NCBI GenBank assembly: GCA_050953365.1
Contig: JBMNMN010000003.1
Span: forward strand, 1-64,000
Source: UBA1426 sp050953365
GTDB taxonomy: Bacteria > Bacillota > Clostridia > Peptostreptococcales > Anaerovoracaceae
Reading direction: 5' to 3'
Length of the DNA stretch: 64,000 nucleotides
Below the pieces are notes generated by a model. It ran no database searches, had not been told where the DNA came from, and was given only the letters and a program-made list of their open reading frames with translations. A program made the translations under genes and the position numbers. This document shows positions 8,436 to 16,860 of this stretch, piece after piece. Positions within the stretch are counted from its first letter, which is position 1. Each line of letters opens with the position of its first letter.

Positions 8436-9461
8436 ATGAAAGTAGGACTTATTGAAAAGCCCGGTGTTCTTAAGCTCGTAGAGCGTGAGGAGCCGAAAAT
8501 CGTAAACCCCACCGACGTCAAGATCAAGGTTAAGCGCGTCGGCATCTGCGGCAGCGACGTGCACGTGCTCCACGGCACCAATGCATTTGCCGTATATCCT
8601 CTGGTATGGGGCCACGAGGTCACCGGCGAGGTGGTTGAAGTCGGCCGGGATGTGACCAAGGTTAAACCGGGTGATCACATCGTTGTAGAGCCGATACGCT
8701 ATTGCGGGGAGTGCTATGCATGTCGCCATGGACGGCACAATGCATGTCATACACTGAAGGTCATGGGAGCGCATATTGACGGCGGCGCGCAAGAGTATTA
8801 CGTACTGCCGGAGCGCAATGCCTTCATCGTACCCAAGGAACTGCCCTGGGATCACACCGTTCTGGTTGAACCCTTTACAATCGGGGCCCAGGCATGCTAC
8901 AGAGGCCAGGTTCAGCCTGGGGACGTAGTATTTGTCATGGGCGCGGGCACCATCGGGCTGACTGTCATGGTAAATGCGAAGATTTTAGGCGCCACGGTAA
9001 TCATTTCGGATATTTTCGACGACAAGCTTGCTTATGCAAAAGAAATCGGCGCGGATCACACAATTAATGCAAAAGAAGTGGACATAGTCGAAAAGATTAA
9101 GGAGCTTACCGACGGATACGGGGCCAATGTAGTGGTAGATGCGGTGTGTTCCGTTGAAAGCTTTGAGCAGGCTATCGACTGCGCAGGCGCTGCGGGACGC
9201 ATTGTTGAGATGAGTTTTAACCAAAACCCCAGCGCCATAAAGCCGGTTAAACTTGCCGCAAAGGAACTTACGGTGCTCGGGTCACGTCATCAGACATACC
9301 GTTTTGCTCCGGTTATCGAGTACCTAAAGGAGGGCAAACTGCCCGTGGAGGGGTTTGTCACCGCCGCGTATCCGTTGGAAGAAATGACGGAGGCATTCGA
9401 ATATATTGATAATAACTCTGCGCTTGTGCGCAAAATAATAGTAAATTTTGACAAGGAGTGA
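8436..9461 (+). CDS. Zinc-dependent alcohol dehydrogenase (hexonate 5-dehydrogenase-like)
   Basis: A 341-residue medium-chain dehydrogenase. Catalytic zinc ligands are Cys38 (GICGSD) and His60-Glu61 (GHEVTGEV); the four-Cys structural zinc lobe is C90, C93, C96, C104. A Rossmann GAGTIG motif follows near residue 170. ATG at 8436 is chosen over an upstream TTG because GGAGG lies five bases before it. The family includes L-gulonate, L-idonate and L-galactonate 5-dehydrogenases (RspB/LgoD type), which feed D-fructuronate or D-tagaturonate. With uxuB and uxuA directly downstream and no uronate isomerase in the cluster, oxidation of an imported hexonate such as L-gulonate to fructuronate is the most economical role, but this is inference. 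Confidence 0.85.
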   Translation: MKVGLIEKPGVLKLVEREEPKIVNPTDVKIKVKRVGICGSDVHVLHGTNAFAVYPLVWGHEVTGEVVEVGRDVTKVKPGDHIVVEPIRYCGECYACRHGRHNACHTLKVMGAHIDGGAQEYYVLPERNAFIVPKELPWDHTVLVEPFTIGAQACYRGQVQPGDVVFVMGAGTIGLTVMVNAKILGATVIISDIFDDKLAYAKEIGADHTINAKEVDIVEKIKELTDGYGANVVVDAVCSVESFEQAIDCAGAAGRIVEMSFNQNPSAIKPVKLAAKELTVLGSRHQTYRFAPVIEYLKEGKLPVEGFVTAAYPLEEMTEAFEYIDNNSALVRKIIVNFDKE

Positions 9462-9465
9462 TCTT

Positions 9466-10548
9466 TTGAAAATGACATTTCGTTGGTTTGGCTCGAAGAG
9501 CGACTCTGTCACTCTGGCCCAAATCAAACAAATACCCGGTATGACCGGCGTTATGGGTTTTCTCGATTATAAGGCTGCAGGAGAAGTGTGGACGGAAGAA
9601 GAGATCAAGGCATATGTTGACGAAGTTCATTCCGCCGGATTGGAATGCGAAGTAATCGAGAGCGTAAATGTTCACGAAGATATAAAGATGGGTTTGCCAT
9701 CCAGGGACCAATATATTGAAAACTATAGAATTACCATACGCAATTTGGCTAAATATGGTGTCAAAGTTATCGTTTATAATTTCATGCCCGTATTTGATTG
9801 GCTGCGTACCGACCTGGCTCGGGTCATACCCGAAGACGGCTCCAACAGCCTGTACTTCAACGAAAAGGATCTGGGCGATATGGGGCCGCTGGAAATCGTG
9901 CGTAGAACCGTTGAGGATTCCAACGGATTCTCCCTGCCCGGTTGGGAGCCGGAGCGACTAGCCGAACTTGAGAGAACATTAAAGCAATATGAAGGCATGA
10001 CAGCGGACAAGTTGAGAGAAAACTACAAATATTTTCTCGACGCTGTAATCCCTACCTGTGAGGAGTGCGGCGTGGTAATGGCTTGCCATCCCGACGATCC
10101 TGCATGGCCTATTTTCGGGTTACCGCGCATCGCTCACACCCGTGAGCATTTTGATAAGATCCTTGCCCTTCATGATTCTCCCAGCAATTCCCTTTGCCTC
10201 TGCACCGGATCGCTGGGTTCCAACCCGGACAACGACATTCCGGAAATCATCCGTCATTTTGGGAAGAAGGGTCGGATCAGTTGTCTGCATATCCGCAACA
10301 TAAAGCATCTTGGACCTCGACATTTCCGCGAATCCAGCCATTTATCTTCCGACGGAGATCTGGATATGTACGCCATCGTCAAAGCAGTGTACGAAACTTG
10401 CCCCGATGCGTATGTACGGCCGGATCATGGCCGGATGATCTGGGACGAGGTGGGGCGCCCCGGTTACGGTCTGTATGACCGCGCCTTGGGGGCGACGTAT
10501 CTCAACGGGCTGTGGGAGGCAATCGAAAAAGCCTCAAAAGAAAGGTAG
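9466..10548 (+). CDS. uxuA: D-mannonate dehydratase
   Basis: A 360-residue UxuA-family enzyme converting D-mannonate to 2-keto-3-deoxygluconate with a divalent metal. Family hallmarks are the N-terminal FRWFG, MACHPDDPAWPIFGLPRI, LCLCTGSLGSNPDND and the C-terminal RPDHGRMIWDE, containing metal-ligand His and Cys residues. TTG at 9466 is chosen as start: it gives MKMTFRWFG as in typical homologues and has AAGGAG seven bases upstream. ATG at 9472 is the alternative. It begins four bases after the dehydrogenase stop. Confidence 0.94.
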   Translation: MKMTFRWFGSKSDSVTLAQIKQIPGMTGVMGFLDYKAAGEVWTEEEIKAYVDEVHSAGLECEVIESVNVHEDIKMGLPSRDQYIENYRITIRNLAKYGVKVIVYNFMPVFDWLRTDLARVIPEDGSNSLYFNEKDLGDMGPLEIVRRTVEDSNGFSLPGWEPERLAELERTLKQYEGMTADKLRENYKYFLDAVIPTCEECGVVMACHPDDPAWPIFGLPRIAHTREHFDKILALHDSPSNSLCLCTGSLGSNPDNDIPEIIRHFGKKGRISCLHIRNIKHLGPRHFRESSHLSSDGDLDMYAIVKAVYETCPDAYVRPDHGRMIWDEVGRPGYGLYDRALGATYLNGLWEAIEKASKER

Positions 10549-10554
10549 TTTAAA

Positions 10555-12165
10555 ATGTTCATGAATCTGGCAAGTTTGCAGAATAAGAAAGAGTGGGAGT
10601 CGGCCGGCATCAAGCTGCCCCTTTACGACGCAGCTGCAATGACGGCTAAAACAAAAGCATCTCCCATTTGGGTTCATTTCGGCGCGGGAAACATTTTTCG
10701 GGGTTTTGTGGCTGCCTTGCAACAGAAACTGCTTGATGAGGGGCATGCGGATAAGGGCATAATTGCCGCGGAGACATTCGATTATGATATTATTGATAAG
10801 ATCTATGCGCCTTATGATAATCTTACCATGAATGTAATATTAAACTCGGATGCAACTACTTCCTGCGAAATCATTGCTTCCGTAGCGGAAGCTTTGAAAG
10901 CGGATCCTGACAACATGGACAGCATGGCCCGTCTGGCTGAGATATTTTCGGACCCCGGGTTGCAGATGGTCAGTTTTACCATTACGGAAAAAGGTTATTC
11001 TCTTACGGGATCGGACGGCCTTCCTCTGCCCGTGTTTAAAGCCGACATTGAGAACGGTCCCGCCCGCGCAAGACATGCCATGAGCATTGTTACTGCGTTG
11101 CTGAATAAGCGTTATAAGGCCGGCGGGTATCCTTTGGCTGTGGTCAGCATGGACAACTGTTCACACAACGGAGAAAAGCTGCAACAGAGTATCATAAGTG
11201 TTGCCAAGGAGTGGATGGAAAGAGGTTTCGTCGATGACGGCTTCCTGGCTTACCTACGGGATGAGAGTAAAGTTTCTTTCCCTTGGAGTATGATCGATAA
11301 GATCACGCCGCGGCCGGCGCAAAGGGTTGCGGACATACTTGCAGGTTATGGCATCGAGAACATGCAACCTATCATCACCGGTAAGAGTACCCATATTGCT
11401 GCATTCGTCAATGCAGAGCGTCCACAGTACCTGGTTATTGAAGATAAATTTCCAAACGGCCGCCCTCCTTTGGAAAAGGCGGGAGTTTATATGACGGATC
11501 GGGACACCGTTAATAAAGTGGAGCGCATGAAGGTTACGACTTGCCTGAACCCCCTTCATACGGCTATGAGCGTATATGGTTGTCTGCTGGGTTATAGCTT
11601 GATCAGTGATGAGATGAAGGATCCCGATATCGTGGCGCTGATTCGACGCCTCGGTTACGTGGAAGGCCTGCCTGTGGTTACGGACCCCAAAATACTGTCT
11701 CCTAAGGCTTTCATCGATGAAGTGATGGAGGAGCGTCTGCCCAATCCTTTCATGCCGGACAGCCCTTGGCGAATCGCTACAGATACTTCGCAGAAAGTGG
11801 GTATTCGATTCGGAGAAACGATAAAAAGCTATCTGGCGCAGAATCTTGACTTAGATACGCTTATTTCCATCCCGCTGGCGATTGCCGGATGGCTTAGGTA
11901 TCTTCTGGCTGTGGATGACAAGGGAGATGTTATGGAAGTTTCTCCCGACCCGTTAAGGGAGGATTTGCAGGCAAAGTTGGCAGGCATCGTATGGAACGAT
12001 CCGTCTACGTACACCGGGCAGCTTAGAGATATCCTGTCCAACGCTGTAATCTTTGGCTGCGATCTGACGCAAACGCCTTTGGCCGACAGAATTGAAGCAA
12101 TCTTTATAGAGGAACTGGCTGGTCCGGGGGCGGTTCGGGCCACATTACGCAAATACCTTTCCTGA
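10555..12165 (+). CDS. uxuB: Mannitol dehydrogenase family protein, probable D-mannonate oxidoreductase
   Basis: A 536-residue long-chain polyol dehydrogenase. It shows the N-terminal nucleotide-binding region (VHFGAGNIFRGFVAALQQ), the VVSMDNCSHNGEKL segment and the substrate/catalytic region KVTTCLNPLHTAMSVYG. The family includes UxuB, which interconverts D-fructuronate and D-mannonate with NAD(H). It sits six bases after uxuA, the next enzyme in the pathway, supporting UxuB function over mannitol or tagaturonate activity. ATG at 10555 follows GAAAGG; a second ATG six bases on is possible. Confidence 0.88.
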   Translation: MFMNLASLQNKKEWESAGIKLPLYDAAAMTAKTKASPIWVHFGAGNIFRGFVAALQQKLLDEGHADKGIIAAETFDYDIIDKIYAPYDNLTMNVILNSDATTSCEIIASVAEALKADPDNMDSMARLAEIFSDPGLQMVSFTITEKGYSLTGSDGLPLPVFKADIENGPARARHAMSIVTALLNKRYKAGGYPLAVVSMDNCSHNGEKLQQSIISVAKEWMERGFVDDGFLAYLRDESKVSFPWSMIDKITPRPAQRVADILAGYGIENMQPIITGKSTHIAAFVNAERPQYLVIEDKFPNGRPPLEKAGVYMTDRDTVNKVERMKVTTCLNPLHTAMSVYGCLLGYSLISDEMKDPDIVALIRRLGYVEGLPVVTDPKILSPKAFIDEVMEERLPNPFMPDSPWRIATDTSQKVGIRFGETIKSYLAQNLDLDTLISIPLAIAGWLRYLLAVDDKGDVMEVSPDPLREDLQAKLAGIVWNDPSTYTGQLRDILSNAVIFGCDLTQTPLADRIEAIFIEELAGPGAVRATLRKYLS

Positions 12166-12232
12166 ACCGGAAGACTTGATTGCTTATTATATTTTTCCGT
12201 GGTAGACTTTTAGCGGAAACGGAGAGAGAAAT

Positions 12233-12910
12233 ATGTACGTTACAGAACGTTATAAGGGCGAATCCAGACGCGATTACGCGCTGCGCACAATTAAAGATAA
12301 TATCATTCGGCTTGAACTGAAACCCGGCAGCCTTGTAAGTGAAAAGGAGCTGGCGGATGCCATGGGTTTATCCCGCGGTCCGGTCCGTGAAGCGATTATT
12401 GAGCTTGCCAAGGTGAGAATCGTGGAGGTCTATCCGCAGCACGGCATTAAAATAGCGCCTGTGGATTATGATCTTATCGATGAGGCCCGTTTTATGCGCG
12501 AGACTTTGGAAATTGCCGTTGTAGAGCGTTGTTGCAGTATGGGATTGCAGCAGGAATATCTGGATATATTGAAAGAAAATATAAAGTTGCAACAGTTCTA
12601 CCTTGAAAATGATAATAAGAATAAACTATTGGAATTGGACAACGAGTTTCATCGTCTGCTGTTTGCCAATGTGGGCGTGACGCGGGTCTATTCTCTTATG
12701 AACAGTATGCTGGTTCATTTCGACCGGGTGCGCGCCATGGCGCTTACTGCAGTTAAAGATATAAAAGTAATTGACGATCATCACATGATATTAGAAGCCA
12801 TCATCAATCGGGATACCGAGTCGGCTAAAAGTTTAATGCACAAGCATCTTACCCGCTATAAGGTGGATAAGGAAGCTATCAGCAGGCATTATCCTGAATA
12901 CATAAAATAA
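12233..12910 (+). CDS. GntR family regulator, FadR/FCD subfamily
   Basis: A 225-residue repressor-type regulator. The N-terminal winged helix (about 10-80) has the GntR signature SEKELADAMGLSRGPVREAIIEL. The C-terminal all-helical FCD ligand domain (about 90-215) contains ELDNEFHRLL and the HHMILEAI and MHKHL histidines that bind metal and carboxylate ligands in this class. Position between uxuB and kdgK suggests local control by a pathway sugar acid (fructuronate, mannonate or KDG are candidates). The palindrome over the dctP -35 box (5274-5283) is the best operator candidate in view. Confidence 0.92.
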   Translation: MYVTERYKGESRRDYALRTIKDNIIRLELKPGSLVSEKELADAMGLSRGPVREAIIELAKVRIVEVYPQHGIKIAPVDYDLIDEARFMRETLEIAVVERCCSMGLQQEYLDILKENIKLQQFYLENDNKNKLLELDNEFHRLLFANVGVTRVYSLMNSMLVHFDRVRAMALTAVKDIKVIDDHHMILEAIINRDTESAKSLMHKHLTRYKVDKEAISRHYPEYIK

Positions 12911-12969
12911 TCTTCGACAGGTATTGAACTGGCTTAAGTTGTAGGTAAGTACGAAAAACGGAGGGAGCT

Positions 12970-13992
12970 ATGAATAGGATCATTACATTAGGCGAAATCA
13001 TGCTTCGGCTTTCGCCGCCGGGATACGAACGAATTTTACAGACGGAAAGCTTTGACGTCAAGTTTGGCGGAGGAGAGGCAAATGTAGCGGTTTCCTTGGC
13101 AAATTACGGTGAATCGGCAGCCTTTATCAGCGCCGTGCCCGATAATCTACTTGGACAAGCAGCTATTAATTCGTTGAGACGATATGGCGTTGATACTTCT
13201 CATATCTTGCGCACCGGTAAGCGCCTTGGCATTTATTATTTGGAAAAAGGCGCATCCCAGCGTCCAAGCAAGGTAATTTATGACCGTGCCGGTTCTTCCA
13301 TCAGCGAAGTGAGCGCGGACGAGTTCGACTGGGATACGATTTTTTCGGGGGCAGATTGGTTCCACTTTACAGGGATTACTCCCGCGCTGTCGGATTCCGC
13401 TGCCGCCGTGTGCTTGGAAGCGGTAAAACGGGCAAAAGCAAATGGCCTGCAAGTCAGTTGTGATTTGAATTACCGCAAGAATCTGTGGAGCAGGGAAAAA
13501 GCGGGCCGGGTAATGGAAAGCCTGATGCCTTATGTGGATCTCTGTATTGCCAATGAAGAGGATGCAGCGGATGTATTCGGAATCAAGGCAAAACACACGG
13601 ATATTCAAAAAGGAGCTCTCGACAAAGAGGGATATATCGAGGTGGCAAGTGAGCTGATTCGTCGATTTGGATTCAAGCGTGTAGCAATTACTTTGCGTGA
13701 GAGCATATCGGCTTCCGTAAACAATTGGTCTGCGCTGCTTACCGACGGAAAAGATTTCAACTTCGCGAAAAAATATACGATACAGATCGTTGACAGAGTG
13801 GGAGGGGGAGACTCCTTCGGAGCCGGTTTAATATATGGTCTGCTGAATTTGGATTCCGACCGGGAGGCTCTCGAATTTGCAACCGCAGCCTCCTGTCTCA
13901 AGCATAGCATTGAAGGCGACTATAATCTTGTGTCTGTGAGTGAAGTGGCTAACCTGATGAAAGGCGACGGTTCCGGCCGGGTGCAAAGATAG
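12970..13992 (+). CDS. kdgK: 2-keto-3-deoxygluconate kinase (PfkB family)
   Basis: A 340-residue ribokinase-fold sugar kinase. It has the PfkB N-terminal signature KFGGGEANVAVSLANYG and the C-terminal DRVGGGDSFGAGL, whose Asp is the catalytic base. It phosphorylates KDG to KDPG using ATP. ATG follows GGAGGG. It lies directly ahead of the KDPG aldolase gene, which makes KdgK a better call than fructokinase or ribokinase. Confidence 0.9.
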   Translation: MNRIITLGEIMLRLSPPGYERILQTESFDVKFGGGEANVAVSLANYGESAAFISAVPDNLLGQAAINSLRRYGVDTSHILRTGKRLGIYYLEKGASQRPSKVIYDRAGSSISEVSADEFDWDTIFSGADWFHFTGITPALSDSAAAVCLEAVKRAKANGLQVSCDLNYRKNLWSREKAGRVMESLMPYVDLCIANEEDAADVFGIKAKHTDIQKGALDKEGYIEVASELIRRFGFKRVAITLRESISASVNNWSALLTDGKDFNFAKKYTIQIVDRVGGGDSFGAGLIYGLLNLDSDREALEFATAASCLKHSIEGDYNLVSVSEVANLMKGDGSGRVQR

Positions 13993-14020
13993 CGAACAAA
14001 TCCTCAAGGAGATGGAAAAA

Positions 14021-14860
14021 ATGTTTACTTCTTATTTCAGAAAACTCGATGAATATGGCATAATCCCTGTGGTAAAGCTTGATTCGGCAGATTCAGCCGT
14101 ACCGTTGGCGAGAGCCCTGATCGACGGCATGTTGCCCATTGCGGAAGTGACCTTCCGGACGGATGCTGCGGAAGAGTCCATCAAACGGATGAAAGAAGCT
14201 TTCCCCGAAATGCTGTTAGGAGCGGGAACCGTCAGCAGCCCGGATCAGGTGAAGCGCGCAGTAGCGGCAGGAGCAGAGTTTATCGTTTCTCCCGGATTTA
14301 ATGAGACAGTTGTGAAATACTGCGTAGAAAACGGTATTCCCGTTCTTCCCGGCTGCAGCAATCCTTCCGATATTGAGAGAGCCCTTTCATTTGGTCTCAC
14401 TACCGTGAAGTTTTTCCCGGCGGAAGTGATGGGGGGATTGAAGGCCATCAAGGCCATGGCAGCCCCTTATGTAAATGTATACTTCATTCCTACCGGAGGA
14501 ATCAACGAAGCAAACTTGATGGATTATTTAAGTTTCCAGAAAGTCATCGCATGTGGCGGGAGCTGGATGGTGCCGGACAATCTGGTCCGCTCCGGAAAAT
14601 TTGAAGAAATCAAAGGGCTGGCGGAAGCCGCGGTGAAGAAAAGTCTCGGACTGAAACTGGGAAATATTGAAATCAATGGCGAAGGCGAACGCTGCATCGC
14701 CCTTATGACCCGCAGCGTTGAAAGCGCACGAAGATATTTTGAGCAGTTGGGTCTCCGGTTTAACGGATCCACCGAAATAAAGGATGAAAACGGGAAGACA
14801 AAAGAAATTTATTTTGCCGACAAGTTCGGTGGCATTGCAATCTATTTATTGAAAAATTAG
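14021..14860 (+). CDS. kdgA: KDPG/KHG aldolase with VOC-like C-terminal extension
   Basis: Class I aldolase that splits 2-keto-3-deoxy-6-phosphogluconate to pyruvate and glyceraldehyde 3-phosphate. Catalytic Glu42 (AEVTFRT) and Schiff-base Lys130 (TTVKFFPAE) are present, with GAGTVSSPDQ between them. After the TIM barrel (about 1-205) a 70-residue tail (SLGLKLGNIEI...GGIAIYLLKN) resembles half of a glyoxalase/VOC fold, a fusion seen in some clostridial KDPG aldolases. ATG at 14021 is preferred to ATG at 14012 because AAGGAG would touch the latter. Confidence 0.92.
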   Translation: MFTSYFRKLDEYGIIPVVKLDSADSAVPLARALIDGMLPIAEVTFRTDAAEESIKRMKEAFPEMLLGAGTVSSPDQVKRAVAAGAEFIVSPGFNETVVKYCVENGIPVLPGCSNPSDIERALSFGLTTVKFFPAEVMGGLKAIKAMAAPYVNVYFIPTGGINEANLMDYLSFQKVIACGGSWMVPDNLVRSGKFEEIKGLAEAAVKKSLGLKLGNIEINGEGERCIALMTRSVESARRYFEQLGLRFNGSTEIKDENGKTKEIYFADKFGGIAIYLLKN

Positions 14861-14878
14861 GGAGGGTCGCTTACGGAT

Positions 14879-15226
14879 ATGTTATATATTTGCTACCCAA
14901 AATGCAGTACCTGCCGGAAAGCCCGGAAATGGTTGGACGCCAGAGATTATACCTATCGACTTAGAGATATTGTAACAGATAATCCTTCCGTTGAGGAACT
15001 GAGCCTGTGGTATCGGAAAAGCGGCCGCCCGCTGAAGAGCTTTTTTAACACAAGCGGACAGAAGTATAGGGAACTGAACTTGAAGGATAGGCTGACTACT
15101 ATGAGTGAGGAAGAGCAGCTTAAATTGCTGGCTTCTGATGGAATGCTGGTAAAGCGGCCTTTGCTGATTCGGGACGATTTAGTACTTGTCGGATTCAGAG
15201 AATCGGAATGGGAGTCAAAGCTGTAA
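14879..15226 (+). CDS. ArsC/Spx-family thioredoxin-fold protein
   Basis: A 115-residue member of the arsenate reductase (ArsC)/Spx/MgsR group. It opens with the active-site CSTCRKARKWLD (CxxC) and continues with SGRPLKSFFNTSGQKYRELNLKDR and a late KRPLLIRDDLVLVGF motif, matching the YffB/ArsC fold over its whole length. Function may be thiol redox or stress regulation; arsenate reduction is unproven. It follows kdgA by 18 bases and may be the last gene of the transcript, ahead of the hairpin at 15254. Confidence 0.85.
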   Translation: MLYICYPKCSTCRKARKWLDARDYTYRLRDIVTDNPSVEELSLWYRKSGRPLKSFFNTSGQKYRELNLKDRLTTMSEEEQLKLLASDGMLVKRPLLIRDDLVLVGFRESEWESKL

Positions 15227-15253
15227 ATCAGTAAATCAATAGCAGTGTATCAG

Positions 15254-15290
15254 GGGACGGTGTTGCATTGACCAAATACAACACCGTCCC
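15254..15290. repeat. REP-like hairpin (GGGACGG class), possible terminator
   Basis: Perfect 12-bp inverted repeat GGGACGGTGTTG / CAACACCGTCCC. A related GGGGACGG...CCGTCCCC hairpin occurs at 48283-48309, so this is a dispersed palindrome and not a one-off terminator. Confidence 0.6.
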
Positions 15291-15330
15291 TTATGGTTTC
15301 TGTTGCCTGGTTTCTGGTACCAATAAGCCT

Positions 15331-15359
15331 CATATGAAATATCCTATTAATATCATATG
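15331..15359. promoter_or_regulatory. Inverted repeat just upstream of the helical repeat protein
   Basis: CATATGA (15331-15337) and TCATATG (15353-15359) flank an AT-rich centre that ends next to the AAGGAG ribosome site. It could be an operator or an RNA hairpin controlling translation of the gene at 15371. Confidence 0.35.
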
Positions 15360-15370
15360 AAGGAGTTGGT

Positions 15371-16567
15371 ATGAATATGGAAACGGGACGCGGTTTCAAT
15401 GAGCAATGCATTACATTCAGTCAGATGAACTTGATTACAAATTCGAGACAGATATGGAGAACTATTACAGCATGGAGCAGGGCATACCTGATCAGCCGGT
15501 ATTTGGGGGTAGGTACAAAAGAGGCGCTGTTTGCGAAGTTGTACGATGAGTTTTCGCATTACGGGGAAATGATGAGATTGATTTTCGGCGCAGAATTTGC
15601 CGAAAATTTTACATGGCTGCTGAATGAATACACCATTGCTCTCCGAGAACTGGTTTCCGCCCAGCAGGAAGGAAACCGGGAAGAAGTGAGCAGGACCCTG
15701 GAGCGAATGTATAGGAATGCAGCGGAAAGAGCGCGTTTGCTAGCCCAAGTAAACCCTTTCTGGAACGAAGCTACATGGAGGGGAATGTTTGAAACATATC
15801 TGAACTATACGATTGAAATGGCAAATGCATTTATCACGGGCAACTACAGCGGCGATGTAGCCAATTATGACAAGATTACGGCTTTATCGGTTCAGATGGC
15901 GGATTACTTTGCCCAGGGGATATATGACATTATATCCCACGACCCCATGTGCCCGGAAGTTCTTGAATGCCTGGAGCTGAGCCCCGAACAGATGGAGGAA
16001 CTGCCCATAATGCTGCGCTGCATGACGTTGGAACAGATAGAAGCCGTTTTCCTGTTGAGGATGTTTCTGTTTGACCTGGTGGTTTGGACCAGGCAATACT
16101 TAATCAGCAGATATCTCGGCGTCGGCAATGAAGAAATAGTTCTCCAGCGGCTGTTCGAGCTGGTGGATGAGTTCGGCAGGATGTTGGCTATCGTATTCGG
16201 GGCCGATGCCATTGAAGGGCACATGCCGATGTTTTACAGGAAGATTGACCTGATCACATTGCTGATCACAGCGCAGATTGAAGGCAATACAGAGGCTGTT
16301 AACGAGATTACAAGGCTACTGTACGCAAATACGGAAGAAATCGCTTCCTTCCTAGCCTCCATCAATCATTTCTGGGATGAAGCGGAATTGCGGAACAGCC
16401 TATTCCGTCATTTACGAGATATGATTGAAGAATCCACATCGTTTTTAACCGGTGAGTACGACAGGAGCATAGACATATTGGCGTATGCGCTGAGACGCTC
16501 GGAAAGTACGGGAAATTCCCTGGCGTTAGGTCTGTATCGGTTTATTACAAATACGGAAAATTCGTAA
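15371..16567 (+). CDS. Hypothetical protein, tandem duplication of a helical domain
   Basis: A 398-residue, almost entirely alpha-helical protein without signal peptide or membrane helices. It consists of two homologous halves (about 28-200 and 228-393). Each half has W(S/T)R.YLISRYLGVG, a (I/V)FGA segment, AQ.EGN, a Y.NA/T.E repeat, N.FW.EA and an (I/L)TG.Y motif. The pattern resembles a single-domain family of unknown function in Bacillota that is often misannotated as acetylglutamate kinase; here it is doubled. No catalytic signature is visible. AAGGAG precedes the ATG. Confidence 0.75.
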   Translation: MNMETGRGFNEQCITFSQMNLITNSRQIWRTITAWSRAYLISRYLGVGTKEALFAKLYDEFSHYGEMMRLIFGAEFAENFTWLLNEYTIALRELVSAQQEGNREEVSRTLERMYRNAAERARLLAQVNPFWNEATWRGMFETYLNYTIEMANAFITGNYSGDVANYDKITALSVQMADYFAQGIYDIISHDPMCPEVLECLELSPEQMEELPIMLRCMTLEQIEAVFLLRMFLFDLVVWTRQYLISRYLGVGNEEIVLQRLFELVDEFGRMLAIVFGADAIEGHMPMFYRKIDLITLLITAQIEGNTEAVNEITRLLYANTEEIASFLASINHFWDEAELRNSLFRHLRDMIEESTSFLTGEYDRSIDILAYALRRSESTGNSLALGLYRFITNTENS

Positions 16568-16608
16568 ATGTGACTCCCGGGCGCCTACTTGCTTTACCTG
16601 CTTTCGGT

Positions 16609-16738
16609 TGAGCAAAAAATGGAGTTATGTGTGGATCGGAAGTTGTAAAACGGCCTTTTCTGTGCAAAATATTGAGTTGTGTGTGGAATTCCAAGGCCGT
16701 TCTTCCTTAAATCCACACATAACTCGGTTTTTTGCACA
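16609..16738. mobile_element. MITE-like 130-bp element, copy A
   Basis: Terminal inverted repeats of roughly 26 bp (TGAGCAAAAAATGGAGTTAT at the left, complement of GCAAAAAACCGAGTTATGTG at the right) enclose a third direct copy of the same motif at about 16661-16687. A second element of exactly the same length and very similar sequence lies at 41498-41627. No coding capacity. The ISLre2 element has inserted at its right edge. Confidence 0.7.
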
Positions 16739-16860
16739 TTAAACTTAGAGTATAATTTTAGTTGGCAAAGAAAGAAAAAAGGAAGAGAGCAAAGCCCCCT
16801 TCCCCTCATACAAGAATTCCTGTAAGATAAGTTTGTGACAACAACCAACAGGAGGCTTGT

